DNA of 62,000 bases from Mesostigma viride (Eukaryota > Streptophyta > Mesostigmatophyceae > Mesostigmatales > Mesostigmataceae): assembly GCA_009746045.1 (NCBI GenBank), contig RPFO01000078.1, positions 1,149,107 to 1,211,106 on the forward strand. Direction: 5' to 3'. Shown here piece by piece: positions 14,934 to 25,330 of this stretch. The first letter of the stretch is position 1; every line of letters starts with the position of its first letter. A program made the position numbers and the translations under genes. The notes under the pieces were generated by a model. It did no database searches. It was not told where the DNA came from and saw nothing but the letters and a program-made list of their open reading frames with translations.

Positions 14934-15695
14934 CACCGTGACACCGTGACACCGTGACACCGTGACACCGTGACACCGTGACACCATAACGCTAGTATTT
15001 TACGATTTTGTATGGTGTCACAAGGTAATGTGGCGCCCATGGGGTTGCAACAATGATATTACATTGCCCAGAAGCACTGATTAACATGAGGTGACATTGT
15101 GACACCGTGACACCGTGACACCGTGACACGATGGCACCATAACGCTAGTATTTTACGATTTTGTATGGTGTCACAAGGTAATGTGGCGCCCATGGGGTTG
15201 CAACAATGATATTACATTGCCCAGAAGCACTGATTAACATGAGGTGACATTGTGACACCGTGACACCGTGACACCGTGACACCGTGACACCGTGACACCG
15301 TGACACCGTGACACCGTGACACGATGGCACCATAACGCTAGTATTTTACGATTTTGTATGGTGTCACAAGGTAATGTGGCGCCCATGGGGTTGCAACAAT
15401 GATATTACATTGCCCAGAAGCACTGATTAACATGAGGTGACATTGTGACACCGTGACACCGTGACACCGTGACACCGTGACACCGTGACACCGTGACACC
15501 GTGACACCGTGACACGATGGCACCATAACGCTAGTATTTTACGATTTTGTATGGTGTCACAAGGTAATGTGGCGCCCATGGGGTTGCAACAATGATATTA
15601 CATTGCCCAGAAGCACTGATTAACATGAGGTGACATTGTGACACCGTGACATCGTGACATTGTGACACCGTGACAGCATGATAGTGACAATATGA
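14934..15695. repeat. composite repeat: GTGACACC octamers plus about 145-bp blocks
   Basis: Runs of the octamer GTGACACC alternate with a conserved block that starts at CATAACGCTAGTATTTTACG and ends at AACATGAGGTGACATT. Four blocks are visible (near 14985, 15139, 15332 and 15525). The last two periods are 193 bp; the first is shorter because its octamer run is shorter. The blocks are nearly identical, while octamer number varies, so unit duplication and octamer slippage are separate processes. Confidence 0.93.
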
Positions 15696-15969
15696 CACGA
15701 TAGCACTAGCATTTCATGATTTTGTTGTTTAGTGCCACAAAGTATTAACGCAACATTAATGTATTATGCAACCATGTATAAATAAAAGAAAATTTATGAA
15801 TATGATGGATGACCAATAATCCCTATTACATGGCCTAGCAAACTTGCATCTGCCAACTGTGTCTCTCTGCCTCTTTAATATCAAATGCAAGATAAAATAA
15901 TGTATAAATTAGCTTAAACTTACCTGACAATGATTTGCATACAGCTTTCTTTAATGCAGAATCTGGTGC

Positions 15970-16940
15970 CAAGCAAATGCCGTATCAAAACCATACATGC
16001 CCAATCTAATATGAACCATAATAATCGTGTTGCCCCGACTCGTCTACATCTTGCGAGTAGGGTGGCCTTTTCCGCGGTGGAGCCTGGGCATGTGCCAGGT
16101 TGTGGGGCCGGCCGGACGTGGGCGTTGTAGGCCCACGTCCCTTGCTCATCAAAATGACTATGACCCATGAAATGAGAATCCCTGGCTGCATAACCTCCTC
16201 CCTCATCATGATGTTGCCAGTCTTGCTCCCCGGCGGCCTTGGGGATTTGGGGCCTCGGCTTTGTCTTCCTTGGAGATCTCCTTAGAGGGGGGGCTGCGGC
16301 ATAACGGTAAGTGCCGTCATTGTAATGCTGCACGGGCTCAGGGTTCTCAACGTAGGTGGTTTGTTGCAATGTGCCGCGACCTCAAGGCTGATGTGTATCA
16401 GCTGCCGACCCTTCGCCAGGCTGTGGATCGTACATGCCGGCATGGTATACATAAGCATTGGCCGCTTGCCTGCCAGCGGCAGTAGGCTGGGCATGCATTC
16501 CTTGGTCGTACGGCGCGTACACACCGTGCTCGCCGTACGGTTCCCCCTCCCGATCCAGCTGCCTCGGCCCATCCATTGCGACTGCGCGCGCGCGTGGCTC
16601 TTGTTGACGGTGTGCTGGTTGCAGTCCTGTCACTTGGCCATGGGCCGCGCTGAAGCTTTCGCGTTGCCCCAACGCGGCAGGCGCAGCGGGCCGGCGAAGC
16701 TCCGTGCCAACGCCAGTGCTGGAGCTGGGTGCAGCACTTGCTGGGGTGGATGGCATTCTTCGTTGGTTCTCCAAAGCATTGACCCTCTCGGTCAGGGCCT
16801 TAACCTTGACGTACACGTGCGATTTCTTATTCCCCCGCCCTTCATCACCTACGGGTGTCCCCGCATCAACTGCGCTCTCAGTCTCCTCCCCCGTTGGCCG
16901 TGCTACGCCCGTTCCATCGTCATGCTCCGCACACAACGGT
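15970..16940 (-). pseudogene. hypothetical protein exon with one in-frame stop
   Basis: On the minus strand an acceptor (GGCACTTTCAG) at 16941 opens a long frame. It contains a short coiled-coil-like segment (VKALTERVNALENQ), then a Tyr/Gln/Pro/His-rich region. A single TGA at 16382-16384 interrupts it. The same frame continues past the stop with matching composition (HYNDGTYRYA, then a basic PPLRRSPRKTKPRPQ) to about 15970. The stop could be a nonsense mutation, an assembly error or a hidden intron. No family was recognised. Confidence 0.4.
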
Positions 16941-17259
16941 CTGAAAGTGCCAAAAAACAGCCTTATAACTCCTGTACGATGCAAATATTGTCGAAACATG
17001 CTAGATCTTGGTAGGTAGCATGTTCAGGACACCAGTAGAAGGATTGCAACTTTCCGGACTTACCGGACCTCAGCTGACCTATTTTTGGCATTTCTATTTT
17101 TAGCAGTTTTCCAGATTTTAATATAAACAAATACATTCTAATATGCAAATAAAGAGTTCTTGACCTGGCTGTTTGCAAGTAAGTTGATACTCATGACTAA
17201 TGACTGTACACAAGATCTGATGGTCATCCAACCGCATTTGGTAACAAAATGCCACCAAA

Positions 17260-17745
17260 TGCTAGCAAAAATGTGCGTTTTTTGTATTTTTCATCACATT
17301 TCATTGCAGTTTCCATACAAGCTGTGCTCGGTTGAGGCTGGAAACTTGTAGGCATCTTAAACATCATTATTCTAGACATCCCACAAAAATTCAGGTCCAT
17401 CATAGGGTATTTGATGTCAGTTTGCTCACAAATGTTACCAAAAATGCACGTTTTTCGTATTTTTCATCACATTCCATGGCAGTTTCCATACAAGATGTGC
17501 TCAGTTCAGGCTGGAAACTTGCATGCATCTTTGCCATCATTATTTTAGACATTCCACAAAAATTCAGAACCATCAGAGGGTATTTGATGTCAGTTTGCTC
17601 ACAAATGTTACCAAAAATGCACGTTTTTCGTATTTTTCATCACATTTCAGTGCAGTTTCCGTACAAGATGTGCTCTGTTGAGGCTGGAAACTTGCATGCA
17701 TCTTAGCCATCATGATTTTAGACATTCCACAAAAATTCAGGCCGA
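17260..17745. repeat. three tandem copies of a 174-bp unit
   Basis: The block around ATGCACGTTTTTCGTATTTT, GCTGGAAACTTGCATGCATC and GACATTCCACAAAAATTCAG recurs near 17264, 17441 and 17615. The outer copies are more diverged than the centre. Confidence 0.85.
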
Positions 17746-18347
17746 TCATGTTCTATTTGGTAGAGCTATCAATGCCATACCTGCCAGTTTCCATTACAAA
17801 TTCTTACCCATGGATGCGAAACTGCCAGTGTGGAATATCAAGGAGACAATCTGGTCAACTCAAATAAGATGACTCACTAAAACATGGAAACCATTCACGA
17901 GTGATGTAAGACAACCCGTCCAGGAGACATACATAAAAGTTCATTGATATAGACACAGCTGACAATATGCACATGTGGCCATGTGGATGCTCACGCAATT
18001 TCTATTATAGGGAGGAGCTTGCTGAACATAATATTGGCAGCTGTCGCATGCATGGCTAGAAAGGTCATTTTACACGTGCACCCACAGCATGCCAAGTAAT
18101 GTAGTTGCAAATTACTCAACACGCGGCATGGCGCTGATGCGTTTGCGCGCCCTCATCTCGGTATCGCTAGCTAGGAGGTAGTGGCACCTCCCTGCACAAT
18201 CTCTGCCTGACCTTGTCAGCCTTCATGCACTGTGTCAACATGGACACCCCCACACCCTTGCCCTTGGCATCACAGCCAAGCTTTCGACGGTGGTTGGTGA
18301 AGCTCTTGGTGTCCTCCTTGCGCATGTGGTGCATGTGCAAGTTACTA

Positions 18348-18481
18348 AGTGAGTGAGTGAGTGAGTGAGTGAGTGAGTGAGTGAGTGAGTGAGTGAGTGA
18401 GTGAGTGAGTGAGTGAGTGAGTGAGTGAGTGAGTGAGTGAGTGAGTGAGTGAGTGAGTGAGTGAGTGCGTGCGTGCGTGAG

Positions 18482-18537
<56 letters not shown>

Positions 18538-18539
18538 TG
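18348..18539. repeat. GTGA then GTGC tetranucleotide arrays
   Basis: (GTGA)n runs to about 18464 and passes directly into (GTGC)n to about 18539, with one GTGA unit left inside the GTGC block. Long frames across these arrays in both directions are artefacts of the period-4 repeat. Confidence 0.97.
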
Positions 18540-18965
18540 GTGGTGGTGTGGTGGGTGGTGGGTGGTGGGTGGGTGGGTGGGTGGGTGGGTGGGTGGGTGG
18601 GTGGGTGGGTGGGTGGGTGGGTGGGTGGGTGGGTGGGTGGTGGTGGGTGGGTGGGTGGGTGGGTGGTGGGTGGGTGGGTGGGTGGGTGGGTGGGTGGGTG
18701 GGTGGGTGGGTGGGTGGGTGGGTGGGTGGGGGTGGGTGGGTGGGTGGGTGGGTGGGTGGGTGGGTGGGTGGGTGTGGGTGGGTGGGTGGGTGGGTGGGTG
18801 GGGGGGGGGGTGGGTGGGTGGGTGGGTGGGTGGTGGGTGGGTGGGTGGGTGGGTGGGTGGGTGGGTGGGTGGGTGGGTGGGTGGGTGGGTGGGTGGGTGG
18901 GTGGGTGGGTGGGTGGGTGGGTGGGTGGGTGGGTGGGTGGGTGGGTGGGTGGGTGGGTGGGTGGT
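18540..18965. repeat. GTGG tetranucleotide array
   Basis: This continues the preceding array with the unit changed by one base to GTGG. Occasional units lose one base (GTG) and there is a 10-G run near 18801. Confidence 0.97.
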
Positions 18966-19014
18966 GAGTGAGGGAGTGAGTCCACGAGTGAGTGAGTCCA
19001 CGAGTGAGTTCACG

Positions 19015-19542
19015 AGGGAGGAAGGGAGGGAGGGAGGGAGGGAGGGAGGGAGGGAGGGAGGGAGGGAGGGAGGGAGGGAGGGAGGGAGGGAGGGAGGGAG
19101 GGAGGAGGGAGGGAGGGAGGAGGGAGGGAGGGAGGAGGGAGGGAGGGAGGGAGGGAGGGAGGGAGGGAGGAGGGAGGAGGGAGGGAGGGAGGGAGGGAGG
19201 GAGGGAGGGAGGGAGGGAGGGAGGGAGGGAGGGAGGGAGGGAGGGAGGGAGGAGGGAGGGAGGGAGGGAGGGAGGGAGGGAGGGAGGGAGGGAGGGAGGG
19301 AGGGAGGGAGGGAGGGAGGGAGGGAGGGAGGAGGAGGGAGGGAGGGAGGGAGGGAGGGAGGGAGGGAGGGAGGGAGGGAGGGAGGGAGGGAGGGAGGGAG
19401 GGAGGGAGGGAGGGAGGAGGGAGGGAGGGAGGGAGGGAGGGAGGGAGGGAGGGAGGGAGGGAGGGAGGGAGGGAGGGAGGGAGGGAGGGAGGGAGGGAGG
19501 GAGGGAGGGAGGGAGGGAGGGAGGGAGGGAGGGAGGGAGGAA
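19015..19542. repeat. GAGG tetranucleotide array
   Basis: About 130 units of GAGG with sporadic one-base losses. It is separated from the GTGG block by about 50 bp of GTGA-like units and a duplicated GTCCACGAGTGAGT. Confidence 0.97.
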
Positions 19543-20500
19543 GGGAGTGGATCGGTCACTCACAGCAGTTTATTCCCACCCCAGCAGGGCCCCTCCCTCA
19601 CATCCGGCTGCAAAATCTGCTTGATCGCTTCTCTCTAGAATAAGCCGCACAGCCCTGATGCGAGCAAACGGCTCGCCATCATACTGTCGCTCACTGATGC
19701 TTTATACGCGCTTTCCGTAAGATGAAAACATGACGGAAAAGAGAGACTCGGGGAAAGGGGATACGGTGAAATACTTGTCTGCTACCGGCCGGGGTTTCAA
19801 CAGCGAAGAAATTCGCACCTGAATGTGCACATACCACTCCGTCACGTCGACAACGGTCTTGCATCGCAATCGTTTCACAGACGCGGCAGCAAAAATTGCT
19901 GGCGGCATTGACATGCTCGCCGCAGTTAACGAACGTGCGGAGGTCCGTTTTAGCCCCTGACGCCACGGCGTCTTTGATGCCAAGAACGCCTGCAAAAGAC
20001 ACGATATCGGGCACAAAAGCACTTAAAAACGGATTACGGGTCTGCGACGCCTGGCCCAGCCTAGAAATTGGATTAAAAATCGCGCCAGCTCGGTTAAAGC
20101 AAACTGAGCCGGTAATGAAAAAAGTGCTTCGGTCAAGGCCTTAAAAACTAAAAAATGCGTCGGTTAGTGTCAAAAACCAGATGTTAGGGCGACTTTCATC
20201 GGGAAAATTTTTTGCTGCAGGTAGGTGGGGTCGAGAGAAAATCGGCGACAAAACAGGCACCCACCTGTGAATGACGCCAAAATGGAAGGACTCCGCAGAA
20301 TTTGTGGCGAAAAAAAATAACGGCAAGTAATATATGACCCTAGGAGCATACACTAAAATTTCCAGCCTCGATACTGCCTTTTTATTCGCTAGCCATTCTT
20401 AGCTATCCTGACCAGAATGGCCGATGAATGGTTGATAATTTCCTCGGGGATTGAAAGGAAATACCTGCTGCACACCTTGTGACATCGGTTGTGACACCCA
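19543..20500. other. no gene recognised
   Basis: Unique sequence with only short overlapping frames (the longest about 107 codons, near 19691-20014 on the minus strand). No domain was recognised. Confidence 0.4.
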
Positions 20501-20785
20501 TGTCTCAACATGTTTGTAGTTGGTTTGTAGTTGGTGTCTCGGTGTCTCAGAAACTCGTGGTCCGCATTGAGTGGGTGTCACGGTGTCACGACATCTGATT
20601 GGCCCGGTTCAGATTCGCCCCAAATTAAAAAAAAAAAAAAACGAATTAAAAAAAAATTTAAAAAAAAACGAATCTGAACCGGGCCAATCAGATGTCGTGA
20701 CACCGTGACACCCACTCAATGCGGACCACGAGTTTCTGAGACACCGAGACACCAACTACAAACCAACTACAAACATGTTGAGACA
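20501..20785. repeat. perfect inverted repeat, 117-bp arms and 51-nt A/T-rich loop
   Basis: Bases 20501-20617 are the exact reverse complement of 20669-20785 by my reading. The spacer 20618-20668 is poly-A/T. The arms include the GGTGTCAC octamer and GGTGTCTC variants. It is either a foldback/MITE-type element or a long hairpin RNA source. Exact arm identity implies very recent formation or gene conversion. Confidence 0.9.
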
Positions 20786-21001
20786 CCGTGACACCGTGCG
20801 CTTTCACCCCGAATTCACGAGAGCAGCAGCGATGGTGATCGCTGCCAAATGAGGTAACATGGGCTAAACAACTCGGGCAGACCGGGCTGGCGTGACATCC
20901 CGGTCTGCCATGTTTTATTCCCCCCCACACATGGCGTGGGGATCTACGTTTGCCATCTGCCAACGTAGAAATAGATGGGGAGGGGGGGGGACAAATGATG
21001 T

Positions 21002-21406
21002 TTGCAACATTGCCCAGTTGACATAGCCATGGCGAGACCCGGCGTTTTCATGGAGCCCAGTGCGGGGGCGCTGGGTTGGCAGGTTTTGGGAATGTTCTTC
21101 TTGCTATTACTCCTGGGCGTCGTCGTGTTCAATATGATGGCGAGGCGCGGGGTCCGGTTATCTGCAGCCGCCGTGTTGGCGAAATGCACCCAGGATTCGT
21201 CCTTGGCTGCGGCACTTTGCAGGGACTGGGACTGTGGTTGTGGCCGCCATTGTTTGAGAAGCGTGCATTTCGAGGAGCTCAGGACGATGAGGACCGACAT
21301 GTGGTCTAAGAAGCCTGCGGATCGGAAAGAGTTTATAAAGAACCAGCTTTTTCAGGCCGGCCAGCGAGAAACTGAAATCCCGGCAAGTGATTTCATGACA
21401 AAGTGA
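21002..21406 (+). CDS. hypothetical membrane/Cys-rich ORF, 134 aa
   Basis: This open frame encodes a hydrophobic segment at residues about 29-46 (MFFLLLLLGVVVF), a cysteine cluster (CRDWDCGCGRHC, residues about 73-84) and a charged tail (RTDMWSKKPADRKEF). The Cys cluster followed by EEL and a basic helix resembles the N-terminal zinc-binding region of some DDE-type transposon proteins, but I cannot confirm this. It could be a single exon of a longer gene. It sits between the hairpin and octamer repeats. Confidence 0.35.
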   Translation: MQHCPVDIAMARPGVFMEPSAGALGWQVLGMFFLLLLLGVVVFNMMARRGVRLSAAAVLAKCTQDSSLAAALCRDWDCGCGRHCLRSVHFEELRTMRTDMWSKKPADRKEFIKNQLFQAGQRETEIPASDFMTK

Positions 21407-21687
21407 TTTTGATGGTTGCTTGCATGCATATTAAGTGAGACAGCTATTCCTGGACGCATGGCGTGCCAACATATATAAGTTGTTACCAGATATTAATCAC
21501 ATGCCCTATTGAAGCGACGTTGGACCGCATAAACGAGGAATGGCTGAACTTGTCATGACCCGGCAAGGTACCTACACGCACAACAAGAATACATCAACAT
21601 GAGACGATATATGGTGAGATGACCGAGATGTATGGAGAAATGAATGTCTCTACTAGGATTATTATGAAGGTGTATACGTGGTATTTG

Positions 21688-21745
21688 CGGTGTCACGGTG
21701 TCACGGTGTCACGGTGTCACGGTGTCACGGTGTCACGGTGTCAGA
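21688..21745. repeat. GGTGTCAC octamer array
   Basis: About seven tandem octamers, the complement of the GTGACACC family at 14934-15695. Confidence 0.9.
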
Positions 21746-21838
21746 AGCATAGGTAAAACTTGCAATGACCCATTGAATACATCATCCCCATTAATAATCA
21801 CTGCATACCTGCAAAGATGTGTGTTTATATGCATTTTG

Positions 21839-21882
21839 AGGTGTCACGGTGTCACGGTGTCACGATGTCACGGTGTCACGGG
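21839..21882. repeat. GGTGTCAC octamer array, second copy
   Basis: Five units with one GATGTCAC variant, about 95 bp after the previous array. Confidence 0.9.
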
Positions 21883-22309
21883 TCCTATGAACTTCCCCTT
21901 CCTCAGAGACTTAAGTGGAAACTTTAAATTCAATAAAATACAACTTTTCAAAATGAACTACAAATTGCGTGTTCTAGTACAAATCCAGACGAGCTTAGGG
22001 CCACTCTAGGAGTAGCTGGTCCTAGGCTACGGCGCAGCTAGGGGTGGTGGGAGGCAAATAGTGAGCAGATGCGTACCGCAAAAGCACGTGACGCAGATGA
22101 CATATGCGCACAGTGCATAGCCAGGATGCAAGGTTGAAGCACATGCAGGAGAATAGTCGGCCCTATCTAGGCAAGTATGCGAGCAGAAAACATAAACAGT
22201 AACGGTGCACGTAAGTAGCTAATGCATAGCAATCCGGTATTATGGCAACCGCTGATGGATCCATCAATCTACAACTCAAATCCACGCTACGGGGCTGATG
22301 CAGCAGTCA

Positions 22310-22711
22310 CTAGGTGAGGTTGCAGACCCCTCACTCATCATGGGGTGGCTTCCACAGCCGGTTCTTAACATAGAGGTCCCCCCCGCGCCAGTAAATGGGC
22401 AGGTTGTCCTCAGATTTCTTCAGGCGGAGATAGTGTGGCCACAGGTCACGGCGCTGCTGCTGCTGGGCAGGGGTCAACTCATCATCCAAGCTCCAGTTGG
22501 ACCCCTGCAGCCGCTAGCGGCGGGAGAGGAACAGAGCTCGCTCATGCAGGGTGCCAAAAGTGAGGAGCACATGTGGGGGGCCGGCCCTGTCACGACTTTT
22601 GGGCAGGCGATGTGCCATCATGGCTACCTCACATCGGAGCCCCAATTGGTTGAGGAGAGTGTTCTCCAAATCGTCAGCAAGGGAGGCAAGGGTTTCACCT
22701 TGGGGGTTCAA
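22310..22711 (-). pseudogene. LINE ORF1-like (RNA-binding) pseudogene
   Basis: The minus strand reads a continuous frame with one internal TAG at about 22515. Before the stop it reads LASLADDLENTLLNQLGL and HVLLTFGTLHERALFLSRR. After it come WSLDDELTPAQQQQRRDLWP, then IYWRGGDLYVKNRLW. This order (hydrophobic strand, basic helix, DDLTPAQ, R-x-L-x-P, YRGxxLYV) matches the RNA-recognition plus C-terminal domains seen in LINE ORF1 or Transposase_22-like proteins. The family assignment is from memory. The in-frame stop and missing ends make it a pseudogene. Confidence 0.6.
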
Positions 22712-22913
22712 TTAATTTAATGGAAAGGAGGGTAATGGTGATTGATGGGCCCCCGAGCTAGCACCATGACCGCCCGTGCAATGCAGCCTACAACAAGACT
22801 AATGCATTGTCAACCTAGAGCTATACCAGGACAATTAAAGGCTAGCACCCTGGGACTGGCCTACGACGGAGGGCATGGCTAGCCCGAGACTGCGTCCCCC
22901 GGGCCACTGAAGT

Positions 22914-23891
22914 ATTGCATTGCATTGCATTGCATTGCATTGCATTGCATTGCATTGCATTGCATGGCATGGCATGGCATGGCATGGCATGACATGGCAT
23001 GGCATGGCATGGCATGGCATGGCATGGCATGGCATGGCATGGCATGGCATGGCATGGCATGGCATGGCATGGCATGGCATGGCATATGGCATGGCATGGC
23101 ATGGCATGGCATGGCATGGCGTGGCATGGCATGGCATGGCATGGCATGGCATGGCATGGCATGGCATGGCATGGCATGGCATATGGCATGGCATGGCATG
23201 GCATGGCATGGCATGGCATGGCATGGCATGGCATGGCATGGCATGGCATGGCATGGCATGGCATGGCATGGCATGGCATGGCATGGCATGGCATGGCATG
23301 GCATGGCATGGCATGGCATGGCATGGCATGGCATGGCATGGCATGGCATGGCATGGCATGGCATGGCATGGCATGGCATGGCATGGCATGGCATGGCATG
23401 GCATGGCATGGCATGGCATGGCATGGCATGGCATGGCATGGCATGGCATGGCATGGCATGGCATGGCATGGCATGGCATGGCATGGCATGGCATGGCATG
23501 GCATGGCATGGCATGGCATGGCATGGCATGGCATGGCATGGCATGGCATGGCATGGCATGGCATGGCATGGCATGGCATGGCATGGCATGGCATGGCATG
23601 GCATGGCATGGCATGGCATGGCATGGCATGGCATGGCATGGCATGGCATGGCATGGCATGGCATGGCATGGCATTGCATTGCATTGCATTGCATTGCATT
23701 GCATTGCATTGCATTGCATTGCATTGCATTGCATTGCATTGCATTGCATTGCATTGCATTGCATTGCATTGCATTGCATTGCATTGCATTGCATTGCATT
23801 GCATTGCATTGCATTGCATTGCATTGCATTGCATTGCATTGCATTGCATTGCATTGCATTGCATTGCATTGCATTGCATTGCATTGCATTG
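22914..23891. repeat. TGCAT-GGCAT-TGCAT pentanucleotide array
   Basis: A core of (GGCAT)n from about 22965 to 23671 is flanked on both sides by (TGCAT)n. Sporadic variants occur (GACAT near 22990, GCATAT near 23085 and 23180, GGCGT near 23120). All long frames crossing it are artefacts. Confidence 0.98.
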
Positions 23892-23899
23892 AACTGAAA

Positions 23900-23995
23900 T
23901 GAATACACGTGCAATCCCATTGATGATGTAATTGAATTGAATCGAATTGAGTACACGTGTTAGGGCGCACATGCAATTAAATACACGTGCCAAAC
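23900..23995. repeat. three copies of TACACGTG next to the pentamer array
   Basis: CACGTG occurs at about 23906, 23953 and 23982, each preceded by an AT-rich pentamer-like tract. The same GAATACACGTGC string follows the AATTC array near 12120. They are probably parts of a repeat rather than functional G-boxes. Confidence 0.6.
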
Positions 23996-24436
23996 ACGGC
24001 GCATTGATGTGCAAACACACATGTCGGTCATGGGCCACCCTCTCGTTCGTGCGAGTTAACAAATAGGACTGCAGGGCATCCGAATAGAAAGGGGATGAAT
24101 TACGTAATGTAGGCCCAGGTGTCGTTGCATTCCATTATTCCCAGACTGCATATACACATTTAATGGACACAAGTGGTGTCCTGGCTCAAACATCCTGGCG
24201 TTCCACCTGCCTGGCTTCAACACGTATATTCACTGATTCAATTTCACTTCAATCCTGGCAGTTGAGTTGCTGACAGAAGACCCAGGCAGATATGCCTGGC
24301 TTCTCCTGCCTCAGGGCATCCCAATTAAAGGCAGCAGGGTGGGCATGTTGCAAGTCGGTCCATGCCTTGGATATGTCCTCACGGTCGGTTCCAACACCAT
24401 AGCCGGCGTGTACGTACGTGCCCGGTACAAGCTGAA

Positions 24437-25091
24437 GGTAATCTGTAGTGTGCGATACCGAGGGTGAAATCAGAGGGGTAGGGTAATCAGAGGGGGAAGG
24501 TAATCTGTAGTGTGCAATACCGAGGGTGAAATCAGAGGGGTAAGGTAATCAGAGGGGGAAGGTAATCTGTAGTGTGCGATACCGAGGGTGAAATCAGAGG
24601 GGTAAGGTAATCAGAGGGGGAAGGTAATCTGTAGTGTGCGATACCGAGGGTGAAATCAGAGGGGTAAGGTAATCAGAGGGGGAAGGTAATCTGTAGTGTG
24701 CGATACCGAGGGTGAAATCAGAGGGGTAAGGTAATCAGAGGGGGAAGGTAATCTGTAGTGTGCGATACCGAGGGTGAAATCAGAGGGGTAAGGTAATCAG
24801 AGGGGGAAGGTAATCTGTAGTGTGCGATACCGAGGGTGAAATCAGAGGGGTAAGGTAATCAGAGGGGGAAGGTAATCTGTAGTGTGCGATACCGAGGGTG
24901 AAATCAGAGGGGTAAGGTAATCAGAGGGGGAAGGTAATCTGTAGTGTGCGATACCGACGGTGAAATCAGAGGGGTAAGGTAATCAGAGGGGGAAGGTAAT
25001 CTGTAGTGTGCGATACCGACGGTGAAATCAGAGGGGTAAGGTAATCAGAGGGGGAAGGTAATCTGTAGTGTGCGATACCGAGGGTGAAATC
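24437..25091. repeat. 62-bp minisatellite, about 10.5 copies
   Basis: The unit starts GGTAATCTGTAGTGTGCGAT and ends AGGTAATCAGAGGGGGAA. Copies differ at very few positions: GCAATACC in unit 2, and CGACGG instead of CGAGGG in two adjacent late copies. Confidence 0.96.
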
Positions 25092-25124
25092 ACCGTAATG
25101 CTCCCCATCTGAAGCATGAGCACC

Positions 25125-25330
25125 GTACTTTTAGTCCGAAATGCACGGGAGCATCTTGGTGACCACACTGTCCAGCTCTTCTCCAACCAAGGTCCTTGTC
25201 AGCGTCCAGATGCGCGCGCGGGTCATCAAGAGCATCAATATGAACCCTTAAAGAGCACCGTATTTCACCGTTCACAGTCTTGGGGCAAAGCTCAGTTGCT
25301 CCACCAGTGTGACCGTGGAGAGCTGACCAT
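25125..25330 (-). pseudogene. LINE reverse-transcriptase fragment, second copy
   Basis: The minus strand gives WTLTRTLVGEELDSVVTKML, collinear with the WTLT and LDGAVTKML blocks of the fragment at 11300-11560. DNA shared with that copy includes AGCATCTTGGTGACC and GTTGCTCCACCAG. It is frameshifted and truncated, and adjoins the 62-bp minisatellite on its 3' side. Confidence 0.65.

Noticed and set aside
18167-19638. Very long frames on both strands (Pro-Thr-His, Gly-Trp-Val, Glu-Gly-Arg repeats)
   Set aside because: They are translations of tetranucleotide arrays. A period-4 repeat without stops is open in several frames and strands at once.
23900-23995. Cluster of CACGTG G-boxes as a promoter
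   Set aside because: No gene starts nearby, and the motif also follows another array near 12120, so it is repeat sequence.
22835-24062. Frames of 300-400 codons with repeated HAMPC or MAWHG peptides
   Set aside because: Open in multiple frames on both strands only because the TGCAT/GGCAT array lacks stops.
24437-25091. CRISPR-like array of 62-bp units
   Set aside because: There are no unique spacers; whole units are identical. The genome is eukaryotic and no cas-like gene is present.
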